DNA of 64,000 nt from Elephas maximus indicus (Eukaryota > Chordata > Mammalia > Proboscidea > Elephantidae), in assembly GCF_024166365.1 (NCBI RefSeq), contig NC_064835.1, positions 65,142,607 through 65,206,606 of the forward strand. The letters are read 5' to 3'. Positions 10,563-21,384 of the stretch are shown here, piece after piece. Made by a program: the position numbers and the translations under genes. The notes under the pieces are model-generated. The model saw only the letters and a program-made list of their open reading frames with translations, did not search any database and was not told the origin of the DNA. The stretch's first letter is position 1; the number at the start of each line of letters is the position of its first letter.

Positions 10563-11837
10563 CTATAAGTTATTGTATTAGTTTATTTTATGTTTGCTTA
10601 CTGTATCCTAGTTTCTTGCTTTGTTTTGTTTTGATATGCCCAAATGGGTTGCTTGAGTGAGCTAGCTTGATTATTTTCACCTTTGGAGCTCTGATGTCCT
10701 GTCACCAGATGGCTAGTGCTATTATCCGGTATATGAGCTTATGAGTCCATTCACTTTTCTTGTGTGGATTCAGCTCAGGTGTCCAGGTAGCTGGTCATCA
10801 AGTGTGTGGTACATGCTCTGTCCTACAGTCTTAGAGGGGCAGGGGTGTTTGGTGTAGGTACCAGTATCTGGTTGTAGCAGAGGGTCACGCTCTGAACTGG
10901 GCAGGGGGCTGAGAACCATCCCTCGAGTGCCTCTGAGGAAAGTGTGTCCCTGTTCCCTAGAGCGTACAGGTGGGTAGGTTCTGCAGACAGACCATGGACA
11001 CCTAAAATTTTTGGTTGTAAGGACTGGGAGGTACCAGTTACCCTTGGATCCCTGTTGTAGGTGGCTGTGTGACCTGAGTGGAGCTACCAGTCCTTAGGCC
11101 CCTGATGTGGGTAGGTGAGGACTCTGCTTAATAGGCAAATCTTTGTCAAATATCAAATACCCACCTCTCCACCACACCACTTAAACAGTTGCAGTCTGCC
11201 AGCAACGGCCTATTCTCCTGAAATAGGCCCACATAGGTCTGTGCAGGGGGGAAAGGTATTCAAAGTCCACTGACCATTTATGCCTGGACAGGAGCCGCTT
11301 CTGTCCTGAGCTCCCCAGGTTAGTGGAGGCGGCAAATTATCTTTTCCCCCTGTTGTGAATTTATTCCTTCTCCACATCTAGGAGCATGGCTCAGGGAGCT
11401 CAAATGGGCCTATATCAGGCCCAGGAAATCGACAGCCAGCGAAGCCGGCTTGAGGGCGGGAGGTGCAGTAAAATATACACAAGTACTTAGCTTTTGCCAA
11501 GAGCACCATTATTCTCTGTTTCCAGAGGTGTGAGTAGGCTGTGCAGCTGGCTGCTTTTCCCTGAGCAAACTGCGGCTGAACTCTACTACCGGCCCGCTGT
11601 CGCCGCTCCTGAGAATGGTTCCTGAGGGATCCCAGCAATTCAGGTCCGGCAACTCCTCTCCACTTCTGAACAGTTTCTTTCTCCACCTGCCCCTCAGTCC
11701 ATTTTCTAATTTTGCCTTTGATGTTCAAGGCTCCTAGCTTATCATAAATGTAATCATTTCCCTCGATTTTTCGGGCCTTTGTTGTAAGAGAGATTGCCAG
11801 AAGCATCTGGCTATTCCTCCATTTTGGGCCTGCCACT
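10563..11837 (-). promoter_or_regulatory. L1 5' UTR with internal promoter region
   Basis: About 1.27 kb upstream of the L1 ORF1 start, clearly richer in G and C than the rest of the element, as expected for an L1 5' UTR. No intact transcription-factor array was resolved. The element is 5'-complete because it reaches the target duplication. Confidence 0.7.
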
Positions 11838-11847
11838 TGTGTGAGGG
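11838..11847 (+). repeat. Target-site duplication of the full-length L1 (right copy)
   Basis: TGTGTGAGGG is identical to 4313-4322 and resumes the interrupted arm sequence. Confidence 0.9.
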
Positions 11848-13220
11848 TTTTAATATTTTCCACATCTTGACCAACAGTGGTTATTATCTACTTTTTAAAA
11901 TTATAGCTATCCTGGTGGGTGCGAAGTGGTTTTGATTTGCAATTTCCTCCTGAATAATGATGTTGGGCAGTTTTTCATGTGCTTATCGGTCATTTGTGTA
12001 CTTTCCTTGCAGAAATGTCTCTTCATATTCTTTGCCTATCTTTAAATTTGGTTATTTGTGCTTATATTATTGAGTTGTAAGAGCTCTTTATATACCTAGA
12101 TCCAAGTTCCTAATCAGATATATGGTTTGCAAATATTTTCTTCTATTCCATGGGTTATCTTTTCACTTTCTTGATAGTGTCCTTTGACGCATGGGAGTTT
12201 TTTTTTTTTTAAATTTTGATGAAGTCCAATTTACCTATTTTTCTTTTGTTGATTATGCTGTTGTGTTACATCTATGAAACCATTGCCAAAACCAAGGTCA
12301 CAAAGGTTTACACCTATGTTTCCTTTTAAGAGTTTTATAGGTTTAGCTCTTACGTTTAGGTCTTTAGTCCATTTTCAGTTCATTTTTATATATTTTTTTT
12401 TTTATGAGGTAGGGATCCAACTTCATTCTTTTGCATGAAGATGTCCAGTTGTACCAGCACCATTTTTAAAGAGACTATGGAATTATTTTGAATTAAATTG
12501 TTACTGAAATGTTTTGACACCATTGTCAAAATTCTTGTGTCTTTTTGACATGTCCTCATCATTCCTTGAGCATTTCCTTTCTTTTGGGACAAGATGCATT
12601 GACTTTACCTTGTACTTTCTGTGCCCTGCCCCTTGAATCAGCCATTTTTCCAAGGAGTTTTGATTTCTTTTAGTGGGTAATGTTATGTAGAAGACAAGAT
12701 TTGGATCCTCCAATGGCCATTGTTATTGGGGTCACTGCTACAAGACCCTGTTAATGGACAGAGCTAAAGAATATATTTGTACCCACACTCACATTTACAT
12801 TTATATTTACTAAAATCCCTAAGTTCACACCAATTGCTCAGATTTGAATCTAACAAGACATGGCTTTCTAGTTTTATTCTTTTATGTATTTGAAATTCCT
12901 TTCTCTGAAGTGGGAAACCTGGCTCCCTTTATCCTCAATATATTTATGTATTTGATCAATCTTCCTGTGTGTAACCAGTGTCCTGCTTCTGCCTTGCCTC
13001 CTGTCACCCCATAGTGGAGGGAGGAGACGCATAGACAGACAAGTACATGTAATAAGAAAAGTAGTGATTAAGGGTTGTTAAATGACAGATTCTAGAGTTG
13101 GGTTATAAAAATACTAACAAAGATTTTATTTGAAGTAAACCAAATTGCTGCAGCAAGGAAGCCTGGCACTCAAGAGGAGGTACCAAGGGCTTCAGCTTGA
13201 GATAGATAGTGATCTCTTTT
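11848..13220 (-). repeat. Old L1 relics, antisense (right-arm copy)
   Basis: This is the inverted partner of the L1 relics at 1390-2800. It reads as antisense L1 ORF2 end to about 12500, then L1ME-like 3' UTR to about 13220. It differs from the left copy by only 2-3% over long stretches. Frames are broken. Confidence 0.75.
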
Positions 13221-13224
13221 TATA

Positions 13225-13470
13225 AGAAGATTTGGGGAAGTTAGTTGGAAAAAAAAAGGGATGTTGTTGACTGTAATCAAGTCAGTTTTGACTCATAGAG
13301 ACTCCATGTGAAAGGGTTGAACTGCTCATGTAGGATTTTCTTGGCTGTAATTTTTAGGAAGCAGAAAACCAGGTCTTTCTTGGGGAGCTCCTGGGTAGGT
13401 TCCAACTGCTGACCTTTGGGTTCGCAGTGAAATGCTTAACTGTTTTGCCCCCAGGGCTCTAAAAAGTTGT
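13225..13470 (-). repeat. AfroSINE (right-arm copy)
   Basis: The antisense AfroSINE signature 'gttttgactcatagagactc' leads through to '...cccccagggctc'. It corresponds to the left-arm copy at 1180-1385 and appears slightly longer. Confidence 0.75.
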
Positions 13471-13689
13471 CATTTAAGCAAGGGTGAGTTCTTTAAAGGT
13501 GGGGGGCAAGTTTGTGATTTGGCCATGCGTCCCTTCTTTTGTTTGTAATAGGTGCAAGGCTTCTTGGCTTTACTTTGACCAAGTCTCAAGAAGATGTGGG
13601 TTTGGAAAATATCAGTTTAGTAACATTTATAGGTGTAAGCACCTTAGGCTGGTCTCAACTGGTTATGGTTTCTGGTTGACAAGTTTAAC

Positions 13690-13850
13690 ATTCATTAAGC
13701 ACTTACATGCGTGCTTATGAGCTCCACAATGACCCAAAGAGGTGGGCTCTATAACTCCATTTAGCAGATGGGGAAACCGAAGCTCAGACAAGTTAGATAA
13801 CTTGTCCAGAGTCACAGGGTAAATGCTCAGAGTGATAAAAATATTTTGGC
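13690..13850 (-). repeat. MIR fragment (right-arm copy)
   Basis: The antisense MIR core 'cagatggggaaaccgaagct', then 'aagttagataacttgtccag', matches the left-arm MIR at 815-950. Confidence 0.75.
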
Positions 13851-14273
13851 TTCAGGGTAAGGCCGGCTTGCTAGAGCAAGACACCACACGGCTGATCTGC
13901 TATGAAGTACTGATATGAGGGGGTCACAGAACTTCTCGTTCTTGGGTGTCAGGAACAGCTGGACCTGGGCCAGACATGTGTACTTATGTCACACCCCGGT
14001 TTTCCTATGATTTTATCCTGAGGTTAGCTCCAGTTTTTCTTCTTCTGCTGCTGTCAGTCCTTTGCCAGTCCACCCTTCCGCAGTGCGGCAGAGTCTTGCT
14101 TGCTTTGTTCCTGAAAAACTTTCCTTGTACTGGGAGTACAAGAATGATGAAAACACCCCTTTGCTGTAGGGATCAATAGCATCCTTACCCCTGGCTGCCC
14201 CTGTGCTTGACGTGCAATCAATAGCCAACATCACCATCCTTTCAGTGACTAGAGGCCATTCAAGTGTCTGGTA

Positions 14274-15639
14274 GAGGAGACAGGCACAGGAGCAAACAAT
14301 ACAGGGTGACATATGCAAGAATAACTGTACTGTAAAGTACAAGCCTGGTACTAGGAGGATCAGGGGTCATCAAGAAGTTGTGCCTGAGCAGGTCTAAGTA
14401 GAATCTATAGGCATCCACTAGGTGGGCTTTTCCTTTGCAGAAAGACCCTGGCAAGAGAAGTGTTGCGGGCAGATTCTGATCTGTGCACCAAGTGTCTGCT
14501 CTGTTCCAGGCTGCACCTGTCTCTTTCCTGAGCTTCCTGCCTTACTTCTAGAAAGGCTGCTGGAAGTTAGGCCTGTCCAGACCATGGGGTGATAGTTCTT
14601 CTCTACTGTGATGGCCAGCTTCAGTAAGAGGACAATCATTACCTTTAACTGAACAGATAAAACATGACAACAGGAATTTCAGGTACATGATAGGCGTGTA
14701 GGACTCCCTATGCTCAGGAGGATGACAGACCTTTCCCACTCCCACCTGTCCTGTCCCATGGAAGGGACATCGTTTGCTAAGGGAGGGTCAGAGTCTGCTG
14801 TTCTCAGTCCTAAATCTGGCCACTTTGGATTGCAGACTTCTGTGCTTAGTTTTGTTGTATTTGCAAGGTTGAGGGACATTGCCCTTGGCCATTAATCTAT
14901 TGGTTTGTCTGAACAGGGAATCCCTGTGCTCCTCAGGACAAAGGCCTGGCATGTGGTGAAGCCCTGACCAGGACAATATCTACCAGGGGGTGTTCAGACG
15001 GGCAAATGCCAGGCCTGTGTGTGAGAATCATCTGACACAGGCCTGGAGGATGCCATCAGCACTTGTGGTGTCTGAAGTACTGGGCCCATGTTGGCGTTCT
15101 TCACAATGTAGCATTCCTCAGGACAAATGAAGGATTGAGTAAAGCAGTTTTGACAGAAATGCCAGTAACTAAATTTTATGGCAGAAAGTGATCAGTCCCT
15201 TCAAATAGACCTCCACGGTGGCCTGGGAGTTCAGAGGAGCAAGAGACCCTTCCTGCTGTAGTGCTGGGAGGTTTACTGTAATGAAGGAAGTGATGTTTTC
15301 CATGGGTTGTATAAAATGGGTGAGTTGGTAGGGAAGTTGTGTGCCCATCCAAGACATCAGGGTCAAAGACTGGGAGGGGTCCCTGGAACCCGAAGGTCAG
15401 TCACTATGTGTGTATGTGTTTGAGCTATTAGTTAACTTTAAAAAAATCACGCAGTTTAAAAATCTAGAGTTATGAAAATCTGTAATAGCTTAAATTCCCA
15501 CTGAAGTCATGAACAGGATCCTGTGATTTTTGCAATGTAACTAGGACTATCCCCCGACAACTCTCTCATTACCAGCTACAGACAATGTCAGTCTCCAAAG
15601 AGGTGGATGTGTTATGTTAGTTTATCTTTGGACAGTATA
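14274..15639. other. Intergenic, no feature recognised
   Basis: This is the first sequence beyond the part of the right arm that can be paired inside the window. Its status as arm or unique flank cannot be decided here. There is no convincing exon and no repeat I can name. Short open frames are scattered on both strands without family resemblance. Confidence 0.5.
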
Positions 15640-16148
15640 ATGGTTAAGGTTGTGTGTCAGCTTGGCTGGGCCATGATTCTCAGTGGTTTGGCAGTTGTAT
15701 GATGTTGTGATCACCTCCATGATGGGATCTGCTGTAAGTAGCCAATCAGTTGAAAGGGAGTTTCCTTGGGCATGTGGCCTGCATTGAATATATGTGGACG
15801 TTCTGGCAAGGCTCGTGGGCTTTTGCTCACACTGGATCCTGCAGTTGGCTCCTGTTCATCTGACCTCCGGTTCTTGGGACTTGAGCTAGCAGCTTGCCTG
15901 CGGTCTTGCCTGCCGATCTTGGGATTCATCAGTCGTTATAACCTGTGAGCAAGAGCCCTGCTCTCTGACCCTCTGATCTTGAGTTAGCCAGCCCCTGTGG
16001 CTACGTGAATCAGAAGCCTCTATCCCGATCCATGGACTTGGGACATTCCAGCCTCTACAACCACGTGAGCCGTTCCCTTGATATGAATCTGTATATTTAT
16101 CTGCTTTTTTACTTGTTTTGCTTCTCTGGAGAACGCAGCCTAAGACAT
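15640..16148 (+). repeat. Solitary LTR-like element, ERVL/MaLR type
   Basis: It runs from about 'tgtgtgtcagcttggctggg' to 'gaacgcagcctaagaca', the pattern of a solo mammalian LTR of the ERVL/MaLR group. No internal retroviral sequence adjoins it. The family assignment is by remembered resemblance. Confidence 0.55.
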
Positions 16149-16149
16149 T

Positions 16150-16640
16150 GTGGTGAAGTGTATATAACAAAACATTGGCCATTGGCCATTTTGAGCACTT
16201 TTTTGTGTACAGCTTAGTGACACTAATTATGGTCACCGTGTTGTGCAATCATCACCAATATTCATTTCCAGTGTTTTTCACCACCTTTAACAGACACTGA
16301 GTACCCCTTAAGCAATACCTCCCCATATTCCCCTCTCACTCTTCCTGGTAACCACTAATAATCATTGGTCTTTATGCATTTGAATATTCTGAAATTTCAT
16401 ATAAGTGAGATCATACAATATTTGTCCTTTCATGTCTGAGTTATTTCACTCAGCATGTTTTCAAGGTTTATTCATGTTGTTGCCTGTATCAGGACTTCAT
16501 CTCTTTTGATGGATGAATGATATTTCATTGCATGGATACACCAAGTTTTATTTATCTATTGCTCTGTGGATACACACTTGGGTTGTTTTTACCTTTTAGT
16601 TATTGTAAATAATGCTGCAACAATGGGCAGACTATTCTTT
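16150..16640 (-). repeat. Old L1 3' end, antisense
   Basis: It contains the typical antisense blocks 'atcatacaatatttgtcctt', 'tttcactcagcatgttttc' and 'ggttgtttttaccttttagt'. Highly diverged. Confidence 0.7.
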
Positions 16641-17109
16641 TAATTTTGATTTCGCCCTTTGGGACAACCACTGAGTGCTCCCTCAGTGTATGAAAATGGC
16701 CCCAAAGGCTTGGACAGGTGTCCCTGGGGGTTCTATGAGAGCAGAACACAGGTCCTGCTGGGATGAGTAACTGGAGAAAATCATTGGGAACTGATGGGCC
16801 TCGTGCATTTACCCTCTCCTCCTCTTCCTACATGTCCCCAGGGCTGGTGGATCAAAATCCAGGGAGACCACCTCCACCTCATGCTGCTTCTCCCTGAGGT
16901 CTGACATTGAAGCCTTGACTTGAGACATTTCCTGATGAGGTGATGGAATGTGATTCTGAAGCTTATCACTCAGGCTCAACCCCTCCCTTCTTTCTGTGCT
17001 CACAGTGCCGACATGGACTAGGGTCTGGTCTTTAGACTGTTCTCCAAACTCACCATCAGATGAAGCAGTTGAGATTCTGAGGGGAATATATAGCTCACAG
17101 GGCAAAATA
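16641..17109. other. Intergenic, no feature recognised
   Basis: A 98-codon open frame lies on the minus strand at 17105-16809, but I do not recognise the product. It has no splice or polyadenylation context that would support it as a gene. Confidence 0.4.
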
Positions 17110-17480
17110 ACTAGACACCTGAGGATAACAAGTATCTGAAAAGTTAAATAACAAAGTAGACGGTATATACCTTCTGAAGTTTTAGAACGGATGTACCAAT
17201 AATTTAAAATAAGCTTGAAAAAATATACTTAAGAAGGCAAGGGACAATATCAGTAATATGAAAAAAGAACAAAGAATTGTAAAAAAGAACAAAGAGGGAA
17301 TGTTAAGGGTGAACAACATAATAGTTGAAATAAGGAGCACCACAAAGGAATTAAATAGTGGGGTGGGTACAGCAGAAGGACTAATTAGTGCATTGGAAGA
17401 TCAAATTTAGGAAGTATCCCAGAAGGAAGCAGTGAAGGGTAAATAAATAGGAAATTTAGAATAAAAGTTAAGAGGTATGG
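17110..17480 (+). repeat. Diverged LINE relic, probably L1 ORF1 region
   Basis: A/G-rich sequence with decayed ORF1-like wording (for example around 'aaggaattaaatagtggggt' and 'gcattggaagatcaaattta'). No intact frame. Weak assignment. Confidence 0.4.
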
Positions 17481-17695
17481 CTGATAGAAGTACAAGTGCC
17501 TGCCTTCCATGAAGCCCTCACCTGACTATTTCTTTGTTCAAAGAATTTGGCAACTTTATGCATTTACTGAGGTCTCATGGGTCCTGGCCTAGGGAGTGAC
17601 GGAGAGGGGTGGGGATTACTACTACGACCAGGTAGCATTTATTGAAGGGGTCTACAGTCCCTGGAAAGCCAGGATTCCATTATAACTATTATCCT

Positions 17696-17846
17696 AAACT
17701 TGTTGCCCTCGAGTTGATTCTGACTTACAGTGGCCCTACAGGAAAGAGTAGAACTGCCCTATAGGGTTTCAAGGAGCTTCTGGTGAACTCGAACTGCCGA
17801 CTTTTTGGTTAGCAGCTGAGTTCTTAACCTCTGCGCCACCAGGGTT
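17696..17846 (-). repeat. AfroSINE
   Basis: It reads antisense from 'gttgccctcgagttgattct' to 'ctctgcgccaccagggttcc', the near full-length AfroSINE order. A second antisense copy follows 59 bp downstream. Confidence 0.88.
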
Positions 17847-17904
17847 CCACTATCATCCTAGCCCTATAAATTTCCAAGGTGGACCACATGCATAAGCAAA
17901 CCTA

Positions 17905-18064
17905 AACCATACCCATTGCTGTCGAGTCATTCCGGCTCATAGCGACCCTATAGGACAGAGTAGAACTGCCCCATAGAGTTTCCAAGGAGCGCCCGGTGGA
18001 TTTGAACTGCCGACCTTTACGGATAGCAGCTGTAGCACTTAACCACTATGCCACCAGGGTTTCC
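17905..18064 (-). repeat. AfroSINE
   Basis: A near full-length antisense copy with 'gctgtcgagtcattccggct' and 'ttaaccactatgccaccagg'. Well preserved, so fairly young. Confidence 0.9.
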
Positions 18065-18369
18065 CACCGCATGCATGTAAACAATAAAAGCACCGCGGAA
18101 AGTCCCTTGGCCCAGCCTTAGGTAATGGCGCCATCTATGGATCACTGAAGGAGATAACTGATAACTGTAGCTGGTAACAGGAACGGCAGTGGCAGGGCTT
18201 TGGGAACTGGATTCTGTGCTCTTCCGTTGATTAATGAGAGAAGTGAACTCTACAGTGACACGATTTTGTTTAACGGCCTGATGTTTGAAAACAATGCAAG
18301 AGGTGGATGGACCAGTATGTGAGCCTGGGCCCTCTGTTCCAGGTTGCCTAAGACAGAAACTTGGGTGTG

Positions 18370-18636
18370 AATTGTTGCTAGCTGCTGTTGACTTGTATAC
18401 AACCCAGGATGAAACACCGCCCATCTCGTGCCGCCCCTATGATGGAGTAGGGAGCTGACAGTTGTACTATAGGGTACTTTCACTGGCTGACTTTCAGAAG
18501 TAGATTAACATCATAGCAACATGTGAGCCACCGCTGACGGACAGGCGGTGTAGCACATATGTGGTGCATTGGCTGGGAATCAAACCCGGGTCTCTAGGAT
18601 GGAAGGTGGGAATTCTACCACTGAACCACCACTGGG
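18370..18636 (-). repeat. Composite SINE: tRNA-Gly head joined to RTE sequence
   Basis: On the minus strand a 71-nt tRNA-Gly-like head (18636-18566) has the A-box region 'GGTTCAGTGGTAGAATTC' and B-box 'GGGTTTGATTCCC'. Pieces resembling the RTE 5' UTR follow ('gttgctatgatg', then 'ctacttctgaaa', with the middle missing). The tail 'gtcaacagcagctagcaac' is like the RTE/AfroSINE 3' end. This is the design of a SINE mobilised by an RTE partner. It differs from the common AfroSINE, whose head is not tRNA-Gly-like. The 3' boundary is approximate. Confidence 0.6.
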
Positions 18637-18831
18637 TGAACATTAGGGAGAGGGCAGATCACGCTTGTGGATGCCGGTGTCCTACAAATGCAGTGTTAAG
18701 GGGAACCTTATGTATAAATTCTGTTTCAGAATAAAACAAAAGGAGTGGTGGAGGAGGAGTATGTGCTTGGAGAGAAGTTTAGCGTTGGTTGCAATCAAAA
18801 TGCAGCTCGGACAGTCAGTCCCTGTGTCCCA

Positions 18832-19085
18832 GTTATCTAATAATACCCAACACTCACTCACAAGTGCCAGGCACTCTCCTAAGCATTATAAATCACATAT
18901 TAACTCATTAGCCTTCACAGCAATCTTGTGAGGTAGGTGCTATCTTAGCTCCCATTTTATATATAAGGGAACCAAGGCACAGAGAGGTTTGTTAAGTTGC
19001 CCAAGGCCACACAGCTTGGGGGAGCCAAGATTCCAACCCAGGTGGTCTGACTCCAGACCCCAGCTCTTACCCACTGCACTGTCCT
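18832..19085 (-). repeat. MIR element
   Basis: A near full-length antisense MIR, from 'caagtgccaggcactctcct' through 'gtgaggtaggtgctatctta' and 'agttgcccaaggccacacag' to 'gctcttacccactgcactgt'. Confidence 0.9.
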
Positions 19086-19231
19086 GTTCTCTGGCATTTG
19101 CCACCAACATCTGCTCCACGTCTTTCTAGTATGCATTACACATTCCCTGCTTTTTCAAATGGAGCATGAAAACCATAAAATAAGCATTTATTGATGGCTT
19201 TGATTACCGTCTTGATACCCATGACCAGTTT

Positions 19232-20005
19232 CATCACTAGGGGGGTGCAGGGGATGTGGACCACATTGGGTAACACTGTCGGAGGGGGTGACACCAAAAT
19301 GGCTTGTCTATAAAATTTTTGTGCAGTGTTTCAGTAGGAATTTATTATTTTTTATAAAAATGTCCCTGTAGTTAGTTACAACAACAAAACATTTTTTTTA
19401 TAAGCCCTGCTTACATATATCAATATACCTAGAATGCTAAAAAACCTATGCTAACTTGCTGTTTGAACCTTCTAACGCCCTCAAGTCAAAACCAAAACCA
19501 TTGCTGTGGAGTTAATTCTGACTCATAGTGACCCTCTAGGACAGAGTAGAACTGCCCCACAGAGTTTCCAAGGAACGGTTGGTGGATTTGAGCCATAGCT
19601 CTTAACTACCTTGCCATGAGGGCTCCAGCGCTCAGGTGAGAGCTGCCATTATTACCCAACTACAATGATGCTTTCAATCACGTAGTTTCATCTGCAGGCG
19701 CTGCGATCAAATGCTGTTGTTTTCGTTGTTGCTGATGTTTTTGTAGTTGCTGATTTTGTCAAACTTTCTTGTGTTTTAGGTACAATATTGTGGTCATTAG
19801 TATTTGTGAACCTATATCAATAACTTTTTTTGAGAACGAAGTAGTAATTAAAGGAAAAGAAGGAGTGATACGTGGGAATTCAGATTTAGGAGTAACAGTA
19901 CGAAAAACTTTACTAAGGATTCTGTATGGTCTGGTACAGAAAAAGGTCCTGGGGGGGCGGTGACACCATGAGTTACTGCACTAGGTGACAACAACCCTAG
20001 TGATG
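19232..20005. mobile_element. Candidate DNA transposon or MITE with 11-bp inverted ends
   Basis: CATCACTAGGG at 19232-19242 is mirrored by CCCTAGTGATG at 19995-20005. Just inside both ends lie G-rich tracts and GTGACACC motifs (about 19287 and 19960). An AfroSINE (19485-19627) is inserted in it. The interior encodes no recognisable transposase; its longest frame (19769-19963) resembles nothing I know. Target-site duplication is not clear. Confidence 0.45.
19485..19627 (-). repeat. AfroSINE inside the TIR element
   Basis: Antisense copy with 'gctgtggagttaattctgac' and 'tctaggacagagtagaactg', slightly shortened at the tRNA-like end. Confidence 0.87.
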
Positions 20006-21227
20006 CTACTGCCCACGACTGCTCTGTGAAGTAATGCAGGCAGGGTTCAGGTCCTTAGTTGCCAGGTGGTTCTGGGGGATGAAAAGCTATGGAAATGTTT
20101 TAAGCAGAGAAGTGACATGGTCTTATTTGTGTTTTAGAAAGACCATGATAGCTCGGAGTGGAGAGAAGGTTGGAAGGAGGAGGTTGGGTCTTCCCAAGGG
20201 TAATGGACAGAGACCTGGCAATGACTGCGAGGCCAGAGTCCATACAGGTGTTGTCTCCTGGCCTAGCTTCTGGGGACTTGGCTCAGGGGGAGGGTTTGTG
20301 AGTGAGGAGGAGAGGGGCATGGAGGACTGGAGTGAGTTTGGGTCAGATACCCTCTCTCCTGGTCTCTTTTCCCAGTGCCCTTGAGGTCACTGTGTCCTGA
20401 TATAATGCTCCAGAAGGCAGTGCCACCTTTCTTACCTGGGCACTGGCTTTTTACCCCTTCTCTGTCATGCTTCATTGGAAGAAAGACTAGGTGCTGGATG
20501 AGTGTGTGTGGGGGGGACTCCAGTGACACCCATCCAATGTAGATACCACTTTCTACCTGTGCATTGCCCTGGGAGGTGTGGGGGCAGGGCTGTGCCTATC
20601 TGATGAAACATAGCCAGCTGGCTGCTGCGAGCCCTGGTGAAGGCCCTGCCTTCCAGTTCTGCTGGCACCAGAGAGTGCAGAGTAAGTCTCTGAAACCCCA
20701 GACAGGAGTCCTGCTTGTTTCTCTAGGGATCTTAGGGTGGGAGCTAGGTTGGGGGAGTCCTTGGAGCAGGCCAATCCAGGGCACAGGGACAGGAGGGGCA
20801 GTCTGGTCAGGGATTCCAGCTGCTTCACTTTCCGCCTGCCTCCTTCCCCAAAGTGCACCCTGCAGGGTCCCCCCCTGGGGTGCCTGTTGGACACAGCTTC
20901 TCTTTCTCAGTCCTCCTCTGTTTGGTCAGTTGCCTTTCTCTGCAGCTCTAGGGAAGTCCACAAGGGAGGATTTGGGCCTTAGCATCTTAGCGCTGACATC
21001 CCAGTGCTGGGAATTCATCACGTGGAAGGAGAGGAAGCCAGGAGTGTGGACAAGTGCTAACCGTTTCCTCCCTGGGAACATGCCCTGGCTTCCAAGGTTG
21101 GCTCAGGAAGAAAAATGTTCTGAATGGGAGCAGGAGACTGAATCACTCAGACCTAACTTCTTCCCTAGAATCACTTGCCCTTAGGGTTACTCATTGATTA
21201 TTGTTGCCTTTACCTCTAGGGTCTTAC
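20006..21227. other. Intergenic, moderately GC-rich, no gene recognised
   Basis: The longest chance frame (20564-21184, 206 codons) has no domain, no paralogue I recognise and overlapping open frames on the other strand. The start, about 20030-20240, looks like an ancient dispersed repeat, but I cannot name it. Confidence 0.5.
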
Positions 21228-21384
21228 CCATAACCCATTGCCATCGAGTCAATTCTGCCTTATAGCGACCCTATAGGACAGAGAACTGCCCCCATAGGGT
21301 TTCCAAAGAGTGGCAGGTGTATTCGAACTGCTTATGTTACGGTTAGCAGCCAATCTCTTAACCTCTGTGTCAGCAGGGCTCTGA
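21228..21384 (-). repeat. AfroSINE
   Basis: Antisense copy from 'gccatcgagtcaattctgcc' to 'taacctctgtgtcagcaggg'. Mildly diverged. Confidence 0.87.

Larger units (their letters stand above)
4323..11837 (-). mobile_element. Full-length L1 LINE, inactive
   Basis: This is a complete ~7.5-kb L1 on the minus strand. From its 5' end it has a GC-richer 5' UTR (11837-10563), ORF1 (10562-9560), an inter-ORF spacer, ORF2 (9101 to about 5335), a ~1-kb 3' UTR, and a poly(A) tail seen as poly-T at 4323-4335. It is flanked by a perfect TGTGTGAGGG duplication at 4313-4322 and 11838-11847. Both ORFs carry frameshifts and stops, so the copy is dead. It occurs only in the right arm, so it inserted after the inverted duplication. 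Confidence 0.93.
3931..14273 (-). repeat. Right arm of the inverted duplication, split by a full-length L1
   Basis: This is the inverted partner of 1-3185. Arm sequence occupies 3931-4322 and 11838-14273; the 7.5 kb between is an L1 inserted later with a target duplication. Relative to the left arm it lacks about 360 bp (left 184-545) and has lost many CpGs in the adjoining stretch. The outer end cannot be placed because the left arm runs off the window. Confidence 0.93.

Noticed and set aside
1-14273. The inverted match as two independent old L1 copies in opposite orientation
   Set aside because: The match extends for more than 1 kb through non-L1 DNA including a SINE and a MIR at matching offsets, which independent insertions would not share.
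16809-17105. Minus-strand 98-codon frame as an exon
   Set aside because: Family not recognised and flanking splice signals not convincing; left as intergenic.
18566-18636. A functional tRNA-Gly gene
   Set aside because: The cloverleaf-like sequence has substitutions in stems and loops and continues into RTE-derived SINE sequence with no terminator, so it is a SINE head.
20564-21184. 206-codon open frame as a protein gene
   Set aside because: No domain, signal or splice context. Several other open frames overlap it on both strands in a GC-richer stretch, which is expected by chance.
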